Source: Polyporus tsugae
Taxonomy: Eukaryota; Basidiomycota; Agaricomycetes; Polyporales; Polyporaceae
DNA length: 64,000 nt
Direction of reading: 5' to 3'
Assembly: GCA_024305745.1 (NCBI GenBank)
Contig: JAHRBS010000010.1
Location: 2,239,501 to 2,303,500 of the forward strand
Position numbers and translations under genes: made by a program. Below are positions 31,748 to 43,545 of the stretch, one piece after another. The notes below the pieces were generated by a model. The model saw only the letters and a program-made list of their open reading frames with translations. It ran no database searches and was not told the origin of the DNA. Positions within the stretch are counted from its first letter, which is position 1. Each line of letters starts with the position of its first letter.

Positions 31748-34452
31748 GGCTGGCAGAGTATACGTTGGTGCATATCCCCTTTCTGTCTTGGCTTTTAAGT
31801 CGCAACCCAGGGCGCTTGATATTACCGGGATGTCTGAAAGACCGAAGAAAGAGGATGCCCGCAATCAGACGCATCAGCGCGACGGAATGAACGGTTTCTG
31901 CAAGGGTCTAGTGCCTCAATCTGACAGCATCGCCCGTAGTCATCCTTGCCTACTCGCGATGGGTGCGTCGGGCGTACGAGCCAGCCACGTCGGCGTCTGG
32001 TTTCGCGGCCTGCAATAGCGCACCTCCGTCTCTCACACTCCCGGCCAAGTTAAAGCAGTTGCAACGAACCTGCACCGCCTTCCACAGACTCCGCATCTCT
32101 TGACACCGTTGTACGCTGCCCTGCCCCGGCGGCCGGCCTCTGTCGCTTACAACACCACCCCGCTTAAGTACGCGCTCCGACGCTGCCGCCGCCCGCCGTC
32201 CCGGGTCGCGCGCGATGTGTTCAGCGACGGTACCGGTGCATCTGCTCCGGTCCAGGGCGAACCTGAGACGGCGAGCCGAACAGTGGACTATTAGTAGGTC
32301 CCAAAATCTTCGTAAGTACACATGGCATGCAGCACCGCTCAGGTGTGTCTGCACGCGACTGATCAACCGGCCGGGTTGTCTGGGCTCTAACGTAGCCTGT
32401 ATGGACGCGCATACCCGGGCCCGTTACCACCGCAAATTTGACGACGTCCTCCAGACGCTGCAAAGCAATTTACCTGATACATTCGACGCTCACGCACGTA
32501 GGCGGTTCATTGGGGTACGTACACTCCAGGCTCTGCCTCCCCTGATCCCGTAACTGACTTGGTTGAAGATGATCACTCGGCACATGTAGGCGAACACTGG
32601 TATCTAGCTATAGCCTTCGATGCGAGAAACCGCACGTCTGCAATTTGCAAGAGGCATTCGCAGTGTACACCGAGGCCGGTTGCGTTCCGAATCGCCCGTT
32701 TGTGTGCGGTTCAAAAGTTTGCGTGCTTCTTCCAATCGTCTGGAGATCCCACATATTATTGTGGTGCAGGCCCTGGTCTTGAAACCATTTCCCCAAATAT
32801 AGTTGCAAAGCGGCGTTCCAATTCAGTAGGGAACGGCGATGCCGACCGCCAAGGAGCCACGTCGCTGGCCAGGAGGTGGCCATGACCCATGATCAAACCA
32901 GATAATTGTGGCCGGGCATTCTAGGACGAAGATGACGGAGCACGATTCTGCTAATGAACCCGGTGGTTTGATCCCCGAGAAAAAGACCCTACGACGATCG
33001 TGATCAAGTCTGATCTACTGCTAGCTGGAAAGCGGTTGGGCTCCATACAGGCACTGGACACTGGGGTAAGTGATTTGGCTATTTTTTCCCGCACTGGTGC
33101 CTAGAGACTGAGTAGCGGGAGATGTGCGCAGCTCACTCGCTTTCATGATCAAAGGTAACCACCCGCAGAGACCTAAGGTGGACGCGAACGCACATGTTTT
33201 GGTCACCGGCTACTCAACGCTGCGCGGTTCCGGTGGGACTTGTCATTCTCTCAACGTTCAACTGAGACGTCGCTCACACTCTCCATATGTTCTGAATACC
33301 CAGCCCGAACGGGGTCGTCTCATTTCCGGCAACAGATTCACCCACGCCATGCTTTGGTGCCTCAGAGAAGACGGCGTTCACAATGCTTCGTGAATTCGAA
33401 GCCTTCGTATGTGCGCGTGTCGTATGCTCCTTCCATATATGACACCGGGGCAGCTTCATCCGGATGTGCTACGAGGGACTTTGGTGCCCCTTCCGAGGTA
33501 TGTTGCTTTCTGCGCATGCTGCTACGTGCTACCGGCACTGTAGATCGAGTCAAAAAATTTATAGCATGCAACCATGCTACGCAGTGGGACGACAGGCTGT
33601 TTCGTGAGTCTTCTAGCCCTGCTATTTCGTCATCGTATGTTTTCTCAGATGTAGGCTGAACCATTCTTTCATGCGTGGTAGCACAGCACAGGTGATGCAA
33701 CTCCGATAACATCCCCTCGCCGCAGCAATCGCCACTGTTCGCTATGGAACGACGAAAATGAACTGCGCGTCAGAGGCTTCGCAGCCGCAAGCTCTGAGGA
33801 TTGCAATCCCACTTGACGGCTGCATTTCCACACGCAATTGTATCATCAGTTGCGTTACTTTCTCCATGTTTCTCCATAGGCTCCTGAGTAACATCTGGCA
33901 TGGTCTTCCAAGTCGAGCCGCTCCTGCGGCGAGTTCGGGCCAGAGCATATTACGCCGCACTCCGTGCAGCTCGGAGAGTAGCCTGTTCAAGACGGTCCGA
34001 GTTGCACTGAGTGCGCCTAGTTCTCCCGGGCCTACCAAATGGGAAGAGGTCTCACATGGCGCGTCGCATGGGCGCATTCTCGTCGCCGCCATGAAGCCTT
34101 GTTCTGACGTTCCCTGCATCACTACACCTGGTCTGGAATGCGAGGATCGACATCTGTGGCATCGAGCGCTCTCGTTGACTGACGGGGTCAATCGTGCCGC
34201 ACTGCCGCCGAGGAAAATGCACAAAGCCTCGTCGAATGAGCGGTCTTGCCGCCCATGAACTAGGGGCCCTTGTCAGACACCAGTCAAGCGACGCCGCATG
34301 AACATCACTCAGCCACAGACAGCTGGATGGATTCGACGGTCCTGAGCGGATATGTGACTCACGATGAAGGGGACTCTCTCATCCCAACCTCTCCTTTCGT
34401 TCTCGGCAATCTTGCCCACACTTTGCGTCTAACCTTAGCGGTGCTTTCAGCT
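31748..34452. other. Gene-poor interval with relic sequence
   Basis: About 2.7 kb without a complete gene I can support. It contains a small two-exon candidate at 32401-32589. Several open frames of 100-166 codons at 33.2-34.3 kb occur on both strands and overlap one another; none shows a recognisable motif. Together with the pseudogene that follows, this looks like a stretch losing its genes. Confidence 0.45.
32401..32589 (+). CDS. Small two-exon candidate, 44 aa, possibly a 5' gene relic
   Basis: Exon 1 (32401-32514) encodes a natural-looking helical stretch (RARYHRKFDDVLQTLQSNLP...FDAHARRRFIG). It ends exactly at a GTACGT donor in phase 0. A CTGAC branch-like site and an AAG acceptor lead to a 21-nt exon (32569-32589) ending in TAG. 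Either this is a tiny gene or the N-terminal piece of a truncated larger one. I do not recognise the family. Confidence 0.3.
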
Positions 34453-36046
34453 ATGGTTTTCCATGTGTCTTTCCTGATTCTTTGCCTTCCCATTCTTCAC
34501 TCACTTCCTTTTGTGATCATATGTGGTCATTTTGTCGCAGTTGCGGCACGGACTATCATAGCGGTCGATGACACCTACGGGGATGCTATAACGGGCATAA
34601 TACCAGTCTACAACCCTCCTACGAAGTGGATCCAAGGCCAACTGTGCAACTCCGGTGAAAAATGCTTGGTGGATCCCGACGCGAAGGAGGCCTGAAACAG
34701 CACTTGGCATGATGCCACTGGAACCACCGACGACGCACCTCCGCGGACCATTGATTTCAGTTTCGAAGGTGCGCCGCTCTTCTCAAGGATAAGCATATTG
34801 AAACACAACGGCGTTGAACGGGAATCAAAAGGAAACTCTATCGGCGTTTACTGCATCGTGCCCCAAGTCGGCCGCGGAGAGACTACGACGGCGGACATGA
34901 CTTTCGAGCTTGATGGAGAGCTTGTCGGCCGGTTCTTCCATGGCCCGTAGGCAGCCACGGAAAACACCGGATACCATGACATCCAGTACAATGTCCCAGT
35001 CTACCAGAATGGTTCTATCCCGCAGGGACACCATATGCTGCGAATCAACTCAATAGGCTATTCGCGGATATTGTTTGACTACGCGCTTTATACGTATGTT
35101 TCATTCAACCCCCTTGGAGTTTCATGCTGACTCAACGATACGAATGTATTGTAACTAGGACTGAGTCAGATGTACAAAACACTACACTGTCTGCGCTGCC
35201 GTCGGCGTCGGCCTCAGCGATGGGGGAACAAACGGCGAATGTAGGTTTTCAACGTCAGTCAACCTCCCGTCCAAACCTCGGAGTCGTAGTAGGGGCAGCC
35301 GCTGTGGGCGCGTTGTCGCTCATAGCCGTTGGGATTATGGCAGTTATGCTAAATCGGAGGCTGCGTTGATCCACCGAGAATCTCCATCGAGCGGTCATTC
35401 TTCCCGAGGTGGACGAGCCAGCGTACAGAGAACACGATCCACTGCAGTCCGATAGCCGGAGCGTCCTGTCATCTACAGACCCCGCCACACTTGAGAACGA
35501 CCGTGCTCCAACTCCGTTTTCACCCTTCAAATGCTATTCTGACCTTTTCCTTTCCTCCACATCTATTTCGCTGACCAATGGCGACACGGGCCCATGTTCT
35601 GTGGGTCCGGCGAACGTATCCCCAACGAACTCTATACCACCCGTCGAGTTCCCTACATTCCCTTCCATAAATCAGCCATTTCATTCCATCGTCGTCACCG
35701 GGACTGAGACACACCTCGTTGGGTCAGGCAATTCTATGGCACACTTTGCACGCCAGTAGATGGCGGAACGCGAGGCAGAACTTACGCGCCGCTTGCACAA
35801 GACGGAGGCGGCCTTGCCAGCGAAATATGGCGTATTCTTATCATCCGTCAATGAGGCTTCTATTTCCGTAAGATTGTCGTCGGGTTCTAGAGAAGTACAG
35901 GATCCAGCAGCACTAGTTCCACAGTGGCCGGTCTACAAACCCCGGGAGAGGGAATCGAGGGCGGAGATCGAGCGGATGTGAGGCGTGCGGCGGAAAATGG
36001 CGCTATTCTTCCAGACGGCTCTGAGCATCGTCCGGAGTATAATTGA
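34453..36046 (+). pseudogene. Decayed secreted/single-pass membrane protein gene
   Basis: One reading frame runs from the ATG at 34453 across one intron (35094-35158). It is interrupted by in-frame TGA 34693-34695, TAG 34948-34950, TGA 35367-35369 and TAG 35757-35759, and by a one-base shift near 35978. The layout is still clear: signal peptide, TIIAVDDTYGDAITG...NSTWHDATG, an extracellular beta-rich block (IGVYCIVP, TFELDGELVGRFFHGP, YNVPVY, ILFDYALYT), a Ser/Ala linker, one membrane helix (LGVVVGAAAVGALSLIAVGI), and a cytoplasmic tail with a coiled-coil-like MAEREAELTRRLHKTE. By recall this plan is common in Agaricomycetes and has no known function. All four stops could arise from CGA or CAG by C-to-T change. 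Confidence 0.78.
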
Positions 36047-36470
36047 ATACCGGCGCATGCAGCCTGACCAGCGCACAGTGGACATAGGCAGCCGGTCGCA
36101 GGAAATATCGCAAATGTGCACGGATGAAATTATCTCCTCTAATAGATGCTGTTTTGGTAATAAAAAAAAATATGCTAATAGAAGATATGTGAATTTGTTG
36201 TGGCATTAATGTGTTCGTATCATCTACACAAACCCATTTAGTCAGTGGGAGGTTAGACCGTGAGTCGTCGGTGAATGAATGACTACACCTGCCAAATCGA
36301 GCGGCGCACTAATTGTTCATTTGGGCGCTAATTCGCTTCGGGCCTCGCTGCTCTCGGGCCACGACTCGGTCCAACTTCAAACTGACTGGGGACCTCATTC
36401 TTCGCCTGGTACTGGTTTTCCATATCCTTCAGAATCATAACAACATCTCTCCTGCGTAACATCGCACCCC
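36047..36470. other. Intergenic, upstream of THOC3
   Basis: 424 bp with an A-rich run near 36165 and no supported gene. It should contain the THOC3 promoter. Confidence 0.5.
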
Positions 36471-37964
36471 ATGTCGAACAACGCCTCGAAAGACGAAGAG
36501 GAGATTCCGCCACCGGAGCGGCCACCATCTCCTCCGCCCCACACGACCTTCGCCGCTCGAGGCCTCCATGTACGAATCAATTGGCCGCAATCATCTCTCG
36601 ATGGACGTCAATGGTGACGGTCGCGTTTCTCTCTGCCGTAGGCCCCTACATTTTCTGCCTTCCGGCCCCGGGACATCCGCTTCTCCCACCAGCAAGCCAT
36701 GAACCACATCGCGTGGAGTTGTGACGGGAGAAAGCTAGGAGCGGTTGGTGTCGACAAGATTGCCAGGGTGTGGGCCACGGAGAAGGCTGTATGTATTGCA
36801 GTTTGCGCTTATGTGGAATACGACTAGTGACCTGCGTGCAGGTTGAGATGCGTTCTGCTACCACCTACCCGGGTGGCCATAGTGAAGACATCGATTACAT
36901 CGCCTGGAACCCCACACATCCCGAACTCTTCTGCACCTCAAGCCAGAAGGACAGGAGGATAGTCTTCTGGGATGGCCGACGTGAGTCCTAAGCCGCTCTC
37001 GGAAAGTTGGGCGACAATGAACGGGCGTTACCCTTCAAGAAAGCCGGAACGTACAGCAAATACAACTCAAGCTTTCCCCTTTGCAACTGAGCTATTCTCC
37101 GAACGGGAAAGCGATTGTGTACACCACCACGAACAGGACGTTGGGTGTAATGAATTTTAGCAAGGAAGGAGACGAAGCTAAAGAACAATGGCGAGTGGGG
37201 GACCTGAATGGGGTACAGTTGCATACGTTAAGACGCTCTCCCACTGGTATAACTCATATTGCCCTTTCCGCAGAAGACAGTCCAGGGGTCTGCAACGACG
37301 TTCAACCATGCTGGCGACGGATTAGTTGTCACAAGGTCTAGCGAGACGGACCACGTTATTCGAGCTCTCAGTTTTCCCGGATTTGATGCGCTGCACAGCG
37401 TTCCCGCGCATGTAGGAGGATGCATGGCTACTGCGCTTGATCCCAGGGGGAGGTATGTGATACACGTGTCTGAAGGCGATGTGTTTGCTTATGCTGTTTG
37501 TCATCCTGTCTAGGTATCTTGCATCTGGAGGCAATGATTCCATAGTCAACCTCTTTGACCTGTCATCGGATTGGATCTGTGCGCGTACCATCACCGTCTG
37601 CGAGTGCGTTACAGACCGCCTTGATTCCCTCCGGCTGTACCTAACTGTCTGGGAAATAGTAATGCCATCAATGCACTCAGCTTCTCTCATGACGGAGAAT
37701 TCATTGCCATCGCGAACGCCGGGAGTTACATTGATATTGTGAGTATTCTTCCCGAACTACTGTGATTAGTTTGTAAACGAGGTTGGTTATCAGTGTGCAA
37801 CGGAGACCGGCATGCCGTTACACCGTGTCCCCGCTCTGGGACCGGCACCTACGGTTGCTTGGCATCCCTCGAAGCATGTAATTGCTTACTGCGGGCAAAC
37901 GAAAATCAGAGAAGGTGGTCCTCCTCCGTACGCATGGATCAGTCTGTTTGGACCAGGGATGTAA
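36471..37964 (+). CDS. THOC3: THO complex subunit 3 (TEX1), WD40 protein
   Basis: Eight exons (36471-36569, 36642-36788, 36842-36980, 37040-37212, 37274-37452, 37514-37603, 37660-37738, 37794-37964) give 358 aa, close to human THOC3 (351 aa). After a Pro-rich N-terminus come WD40 blades with family-specific text: MNHIAWSCDGRKLGAVGVDK, GGHSEDIDYIAWNPTHPELF, LQLSYSPNGKAIVYTT, YLASGGNDSIVNLFDL, INALSFSHDGEFIAI and VAWHPSKHVIAYCG. THO couples transcription to mRNA export through TREX. The last blade ends in a typical short tail (WISLFGPGM). Phases close throughout; intron 6 has a CTAACTG branch site. Confidence 0.94.
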
Positions 37965-38656
37965 ACATATACTATTCAGTTATCGTATGATTGGAACAGA
38001 CGGTGATAACGGCGATGAATTGACAACAGCGCATATGGACACGGCAGTGTGCTTGCGCTACACAGAATGCTTAAAAGCTAAGGTTCAGCGTGCAAGTAGA
38101 CTAGCTATGCAGGGACTGAACGTGTAAGTGTGGGTATATGTACATAGAAGAGCCTACTGACTGGGCAGCGAGGATAACAGCAACGATGTAGTGAGACAGC
38201 TAAAAGCAATTGCAAGGGGGCAGGTGCAACAAAAGCTGGAAGGGTTCGTACGACGTAAGCGTGGACGAGAGCGTAACTAGTCAGATGCAAACGTGACAGC
38301 GTGCAACATGAGACAGTATGACAAGATAGCTTGGAGATGTATGTACGTATGTATAGAGCGGGGGGAGACATAGAGACAGCAGAGTGAGGAGAGATGGACA
38401 TAGAGGCATAGGCAGAGACAAGAGAGCAAGCAAACTAAACAACCTCTTCAGCGAAACGACGGGATAAACGGGAGAAGAATGCGGTGCGAAAACAGCGATT
38501 GGAGAATTCAAAGCTATAACTCATCAGCAAACGGTATGTAACTTGACGGGGGCTTTAACACGAGACAAGGCAGTGTCACTGTCAGTGTTCAGAAAATACC
38601 ATTCGACTTGGTTTTGGTCATCAAGTGTCGGTCTTGGTGTGCGTAATCAAGGTGGT
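37965..38656. other. 3' region between convergent genes
   Basis: 692 bp between the stops of THOC3 (plus) and the large membrane protein gene (minus). No gene is supported. Confidence 0.5.
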
Positions 38657-41600
38657 TCACCATCCATAGCGCAGGACACCGTGTTCGACCTCGGAGGGAG
38701 GGCGGACAACGACGTCAGGGAGGACCTCCTTCGCGCGGAGCATCGCGCGCTCCTTGGTGGTCTCGGAGCGGTTGAGCTTCAACGGCTTAAAGCTCGACTT
38801 GATCTTCCCGAGACTGCCCGACCGCTCAACGTTCTCGTCGGAGCCTTTGCCCCTCTTGCTGAGGCTGAGCGGCTTCGTCTCGGACTGCGACTGGTTGACA
38901 TCGCGTTCCTGGAGGAGCGAAAGCGGGCGCAGGCCGCCTGCAGGTGGGGACGCGAGCCTCATCGAGGACTTCTTGCTCCCCTTGCCCTTGTTCTTCGGCG
39001 ACTTGGGCACGAGGGGGCGGATCGCACGCGCGCCCCACTGCGCGAACCCACGGCCGGACTCGGAGTCGACCTTCGCCGGGTTCGCATTCGCATCAGCCAT
39101 GACGGGTGCGTTCTCGTCCGAGACGATGTACCGGATGCTCGACCGCCGGGACGACTTCGGGCCATCGCGCAGCTGCGGGACGGCCGGGATGTCGCGCGTC
39201 TTGGACTTGGGCTTTGTGCGTTGGCCCTCGTGCGGCGTGCTCGACGCGAGCGGGCCGTCCTCTTCGGGGGCAAAGTGCTCGGGGTCGAAGAGCGTCACCT
39301 CGGAGGTGGCGGAGGGCGGAGGAAGGGCCATGTAGAGCTCCTGGTCGAGGGCGCTGATGAGCGTCGCGAGCGAGTTGCGGGACTGGCGTGAGCTTGCGCG
39401 GTCGCTTTGAGCATGGGACGGAAGCGCAAGCGTGTCGTGGCCGAAGGTCTGCGCGGAGACAGGGCGGTCGGCGTTTGAGAACGCGGCGGGTGACATGGGC
39501 GAGGCGGGGCGGAGGAGCTCTTCGTCCTCTGCGACGGCGTTGAGGTGCGAGTGGGTGTTGGGGACGAGTTCGCCAGCGTAGCCATAGACGGTGTTGCGCC
39601 TGTAGTTGGTCGCGGGCTCGACCTCGGTGGGAGCCTGAGAATACTGGCCGAACTTGTTCTCGAGAGCGTGGTTAATATCGTTCCTCCAGGTTGCGAGCGC
39701 GTGAATGCCATCCTTGCCGAGGCTGAGACTATAGACAAATTCAGTTCACCGATCATAGGAGGGAGCGAGTAGAATTCACCTGGGAAGGCTGAAGTGGTGA
39801 CGACGGTGCGACACCTTCCTCTCCCTTGTAGCCAGCGTCTTTGCCTTTGCCTTTACCTTCTGTTCCGCTGGGGTCGAGTGGCCATTCGGGGACGAGAAGT
39901 CCGTCGAGTACCCGCCGAGCTCCACGGGGACGGTCTTCGAGCTCTTCATCGTACCAGTGGGCGGGCGCGCGTCGCGAAGGGACGTGGACATCCATGAGCC
40001 CCACTCCTCGCGAACGCGGATGTCATTCCCAATGCTAAGACCGGGAACCAGAAGAGGCAGGACTTTAGCCGAGAGCGCGTCGATCTCTGCCATGTTGTCG
40101 CCGGCGATGGGCCCGAACGAGAAACCGGCAGACGACGATGACTGCGAGTGCGACTTGCGGTGGGAGAGCATCCGCGCTTTGAGCTCGCGCACGGACGGGG
40201 GTGTCGGCGGGAGAGGGGAAGGGGGCGGGGGGCTGACGGGGAAACGCGAGTCGACGGAGCCACCAGTGATGGACGAGACAGAACGGATGCGTAGGTGCTG
40301 CGAGCGACGGGAGGTAGTTGGTGTACGCTCCACACCGCTGACCGCAACAGCGTCGTCCATGGATGCACGGCGGTCGAACGCGGTTGCAGCGGTCGGGGAG
40401 GGCGGGACGGCGATGGTCTGTGCAAGTGCGGAATAGTGGCGCTGCGCGATGAGGATCTGGGTCTGGAACGCTGCATCAGACTGGCCAGAGTAGTACGAGC
40501 TCGCCTTGCTCTCCTTGCGGTGGCGGCCTGGGGTCCTGCCAAACTCAACGCTACGTTCGCTCTGCGTGGGGGTCGGGGGCACCGAGGGCAAGGGCTGGTC
40601 CTGCATTGGGAGCGGAGGCGTGAGGGGCTCATCGTTGTGCATCTTCTCGCCCTCGGGCGGGAGAACCGCGAGCCTGGGCTTGGGCTGGAGGAGGCCAAGT
40701 GCACGGCCGACCTTACCTTTGTTGTCGACGGCATCACCGTTCGTGAGCCAGACGTCAGTGGAGCGGCGGGACTCGACGACGGTGACGGAGCCACTGCGTT
40801 TGTACTCATGCGAATATTTGAGGTACGAGGGCGTCGTGCTCGCTGGAGAGGGCGCACGGAGTACGGCCGAAGGAGGCTCGCTGTAGCTGTCGAACAAGTC
40901 GGACGGGATCGGGATCGGGGAGCGGAAGAGGAGGTTGAGAGCAAGTAGGGGCCCAGAGAGCGTGACCGACAGCATGAGCAGGATCGAACCGATGGAGCTA
41001 ATCGGAGCACTGGGGGAGACCATGAAGAGGAAGGGAAGACCGAGACCCTAAAATTTAAGGTACGAGTCAATTAACACGCATATTTCAGTAAGCGAAAGAT
41101 CATACTTACTTGAGGAACCCAGATCATGAACAACCACCCAGCAGTGCGGAAGATCGACATATCCAGGTCACCAGAGGACGAGGATGAGAAACTGCTGAAG
41201 CCCTTTTCTGCCTGCGCTACTTCAGGAGTGTACCCGTAACCACCGAGAACTTCCGTGCTTGCCATAGCCGGAGTCGTAGGACGGGAGACGGCAGTAGAAG
41301 GCAAAAGGTCGGTGCCGAGGCCGGGCAGTGATGCTGTGGTCGGTGGGGGCGACGGGGCACGAGTGGTGGGGAAGGACCAGTTGGAGAGCGAAGCGCCGTA
41401 CTGGGAAGGCTCCGTAAGCCAGGAGGACTGCGAGCCCATACGAGGAACCTGACGCTTGAACGGATCGGGATCGTCGTTAATCTGTGCTGAGGTCGCAGAA
41501 CGGGGCCGGTATGGCGCGGGTAGCGGAGGGACGGGCGGGATGTTCTCCTGGCCAATGAACGGGGTCGCAGGGTTGAACCAGAATGAGGACTTGGCAGGGA

Positions 41601-42533
41601 TCGACGGGTGGGACGCGGTGGCAGGGTGGGGAAGCATGCGGCCGCTCGCATTCGAGTTGGCGCGGGAGTGCGAGCGGGCATGCGTGTGGTGGGTCGAGAA
41701 TGAGAACGCGGAGACGCTTTCGCAGCGGGAGCTCGCGCGGGAGGTGATCCAGGACGAACCGTCCCTGAGGACGTTGACCTCCTCAGTCGCGAAGCTCTGC
41801 CGACGGTGCTCCTCGATATGCCCTTCCTTCGCCGGAGGCCAGGGGTCACGAATGTCGTCAAGTGCGGCGAGATTCTTCTTGATGATGACGAGGGTGCCGA
41901 CGAGGCAGCCAAACGCTGCGGTGCTGAGGAGAGCGGTAGTCGTGGAGTAGGCAACGAGGCCCAGGAAGAAGCTGCGGACGCTGGTAGCAGCGAGCACGCC
42001 TGCAAGTGCAGTGGACGTGGCGACAAGGAGCAATGTGGGGGCCCAAAGCATCCAGTGCTTACTGCCAAAGGACACGGAGCGACCCATGCGCACGTGAAGG
42101 AGGGTTAGACCCGAGATGACGAGAAGGCAGGTCTGGCGGAGATTCATGGCGAACCAGAGCCTGGCTGCGGATGCGGGATCGCTGGCAATGGCATAGCCAG
42201 CAGTACCACCGAGGTATTCGCTCACAGCTTGCCATGTGAAGACGATGAGGGCGAGGAGGTCGCAACAGGCGAGCCAGAGGTGGCTCCTATCTGCAGGAGA
42301 AATAGACCGATAGTTAGGAAGACCAAATTCGGACTGTTGGATGGAGGAGGGTCAGTCAACTGTTTTGGGCGAACAATAAGATCACAGTGAGGGGGATCGA
42401 CCGGACTTACGGGGCGAACTCGACGGCTGAGAGGGTGGGGTGGGAGGATCGGGATGAGAATGCGAAGAATGACGAACGCTGAGCATATGAATGAGACGAA
42501 AGCAAGGACGAGGGCCGGGACGAGGGGGAACAT
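38657..42533 (-). CDS. Large multi-pass membrane protein of unknown function
   Basis: Four exons (42533-42411, 42333-41110, 41047-39780, 39728-38657) give 1228 aa. Hydrophobic helices lie at about residues 5-30, 60-80, 100-120, 128-150 and 155-180 (for example WMLWAPTLLLVATSTALAGV and GLVAYSTTTALLSTAAFGC). After a loop of some 230 residues, two more follow near 435-490 (AGWLFMIWVPQGLGLPFLFM, ILLMLSVTLSGPLLALNLLF). That is about seven helices with a 240-residue loop. The remaining 740 residues are a disordered, Ser/Pro/Arg-rich tail, presumably cytoplasmic. Seven helices suggest a receptor-like or transport-related protein, but no family signature is visible. It shares a 406-bp divergent promoter with NDUFB9. 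Confidence 0.82.
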
Positions 42534-42939
42534 GTTGACGTGAAATTCTTGCGAACGTTGCTTCCTTGAGTCTTGCGGGTCCTGAGGGAGTGTCGTGTGC
42601 GTAGAGCGTGTGGGCGTAAGGCCTTCGTTGAACCGTCGAGCGGGGAACAAGTCGAGGTCGTGAAGAGAGGAACGTTGGCTACGCCGTCTTCGTCCAAGGG
42701 CTCGGGGCCAGGCTTGGTTTCGAACCGTGGTAAATATCCTGCAGGTACGCCCACCCGGCCAAACACTGCACAAACGGCGGTTAACCGTAAGTAACCCCGC
42801 GCCCGTCACGTTACCGCGTCTCTAAGTTACGTGATACAGTCACACTCTCGTTACGCGAGTCACAGTGTGTGAACACCCGAGGCGCCCAGGCGAGCTGAAC
42901 GGGTGCTGGCGCCAAGCCCAAGTCGCCCAGCACCCAACC
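42534..42939. promoter_or_regulatory. Divergent promoter: membrane protein / NDUFB9
   Basis: 406 bp between start codons pointing apart. Short repeated GTTACG/TTACGTG words occur at 42805-42860 (GTCACGTTACCG, GTTACGTGATAC, GTTACGCGAGTC), possible binding sites for a shared regulator. Confidence 0.45.
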
Positions 42940-43545
42940 ATGTCGTCTGTCCCGTCGCCGTTCACCGCGGCGAACAGGACTTATGTCAAGAACCTATACC
43001 GCCGCATCCTCCAAAATGAACTAGAATGGATTGTCCAGCGGGACCTCTGGAGAGCTCGTGCCCTTTCCATCCGGGCAGAGTTTGAGAGAAACAGGTGCGT
43101 ATCCATCGTAATGTTCGGTAAAAGCAAGATCTCTTACCTGGTCCCGGGCATCTCTTCTACTCCCATAGGGACGTTCATGACCCTCGTGCGCTCGCTGAGA
43201 TCTTTACTAAGGCGGAGGCGAGTCTCGCCGCACGGAAGCACCCCGATCCTTACCGACGTGAGTGTTTGTGCCGTGGAATCCTGAGCCTTTCCCTCAACCA
43301 TAGTCTTTCCAGCGCCGGAGGCTCCAGAGGGCACCAAATGGTACGTTCTTTTCTCGTTGCTTCTGACATCCTTGGTGTTCATGTGCTCCACAGGGAACGC
43401 AACCTACCAGTACGTATTTCCAAGCCACCACAGCTCCAGATTAGATGGCCGACTCACCTCCTCTTCCCTACCCTTTCAGCCTCCTCTTGGACCTATCTTC
43501 GAACACGAGCCATACAACGATGCGCACGGTCGGGCAGGTCATTGA
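42940..43545 (+). CDS. NDUFB9: Mitochondrial complex I LYR subunit (NDUFB9/B22)
   Basis: Five exons (42940-43094, 43169-43257, 43313-43340, 43394-43409, 43480-43545) give 117 aa, typical for this accessory subunit. The LYR motif lies in YVKNLYRRILQNELEW. A helix with RALSIRAEFERNRDVHDPRAL follows, then the conserved C-terminal PPEAPEGTKWERNLPPPLGP. The subunit sits in the peripheral membrane arm of NADH:ubiquinone oxidoreductase and binds acyl-carrier protein through its LYR fold. Exons 3 and 4 are only 28 and 16 nt; without them the conserved tail is lost. Confidence 0.93.

Noticed and set aside
33742..34258. Overlapping plus and minus ORFs of 160-166 codons
   Set aside because: Both frames lack recognisable motifs, hydrophobic pattern or splice context; they look like chance frames in GC-rich sequence.
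38543..39391. 282-codon plus-strand ORF opposite the large membrane protein gene
   Set aside because: Third-position GC bias of the real minus-strand gene leaves long antisense frames open. The minus frame joins to the membrane protein with correct splice phases; the plus frame has no motifs.
40295..40948. 217-codon plus-strand ORF
   Set aside because: Shadow of the Ser/Pro-rich exon of the same membrane protein gene on the minus strand.
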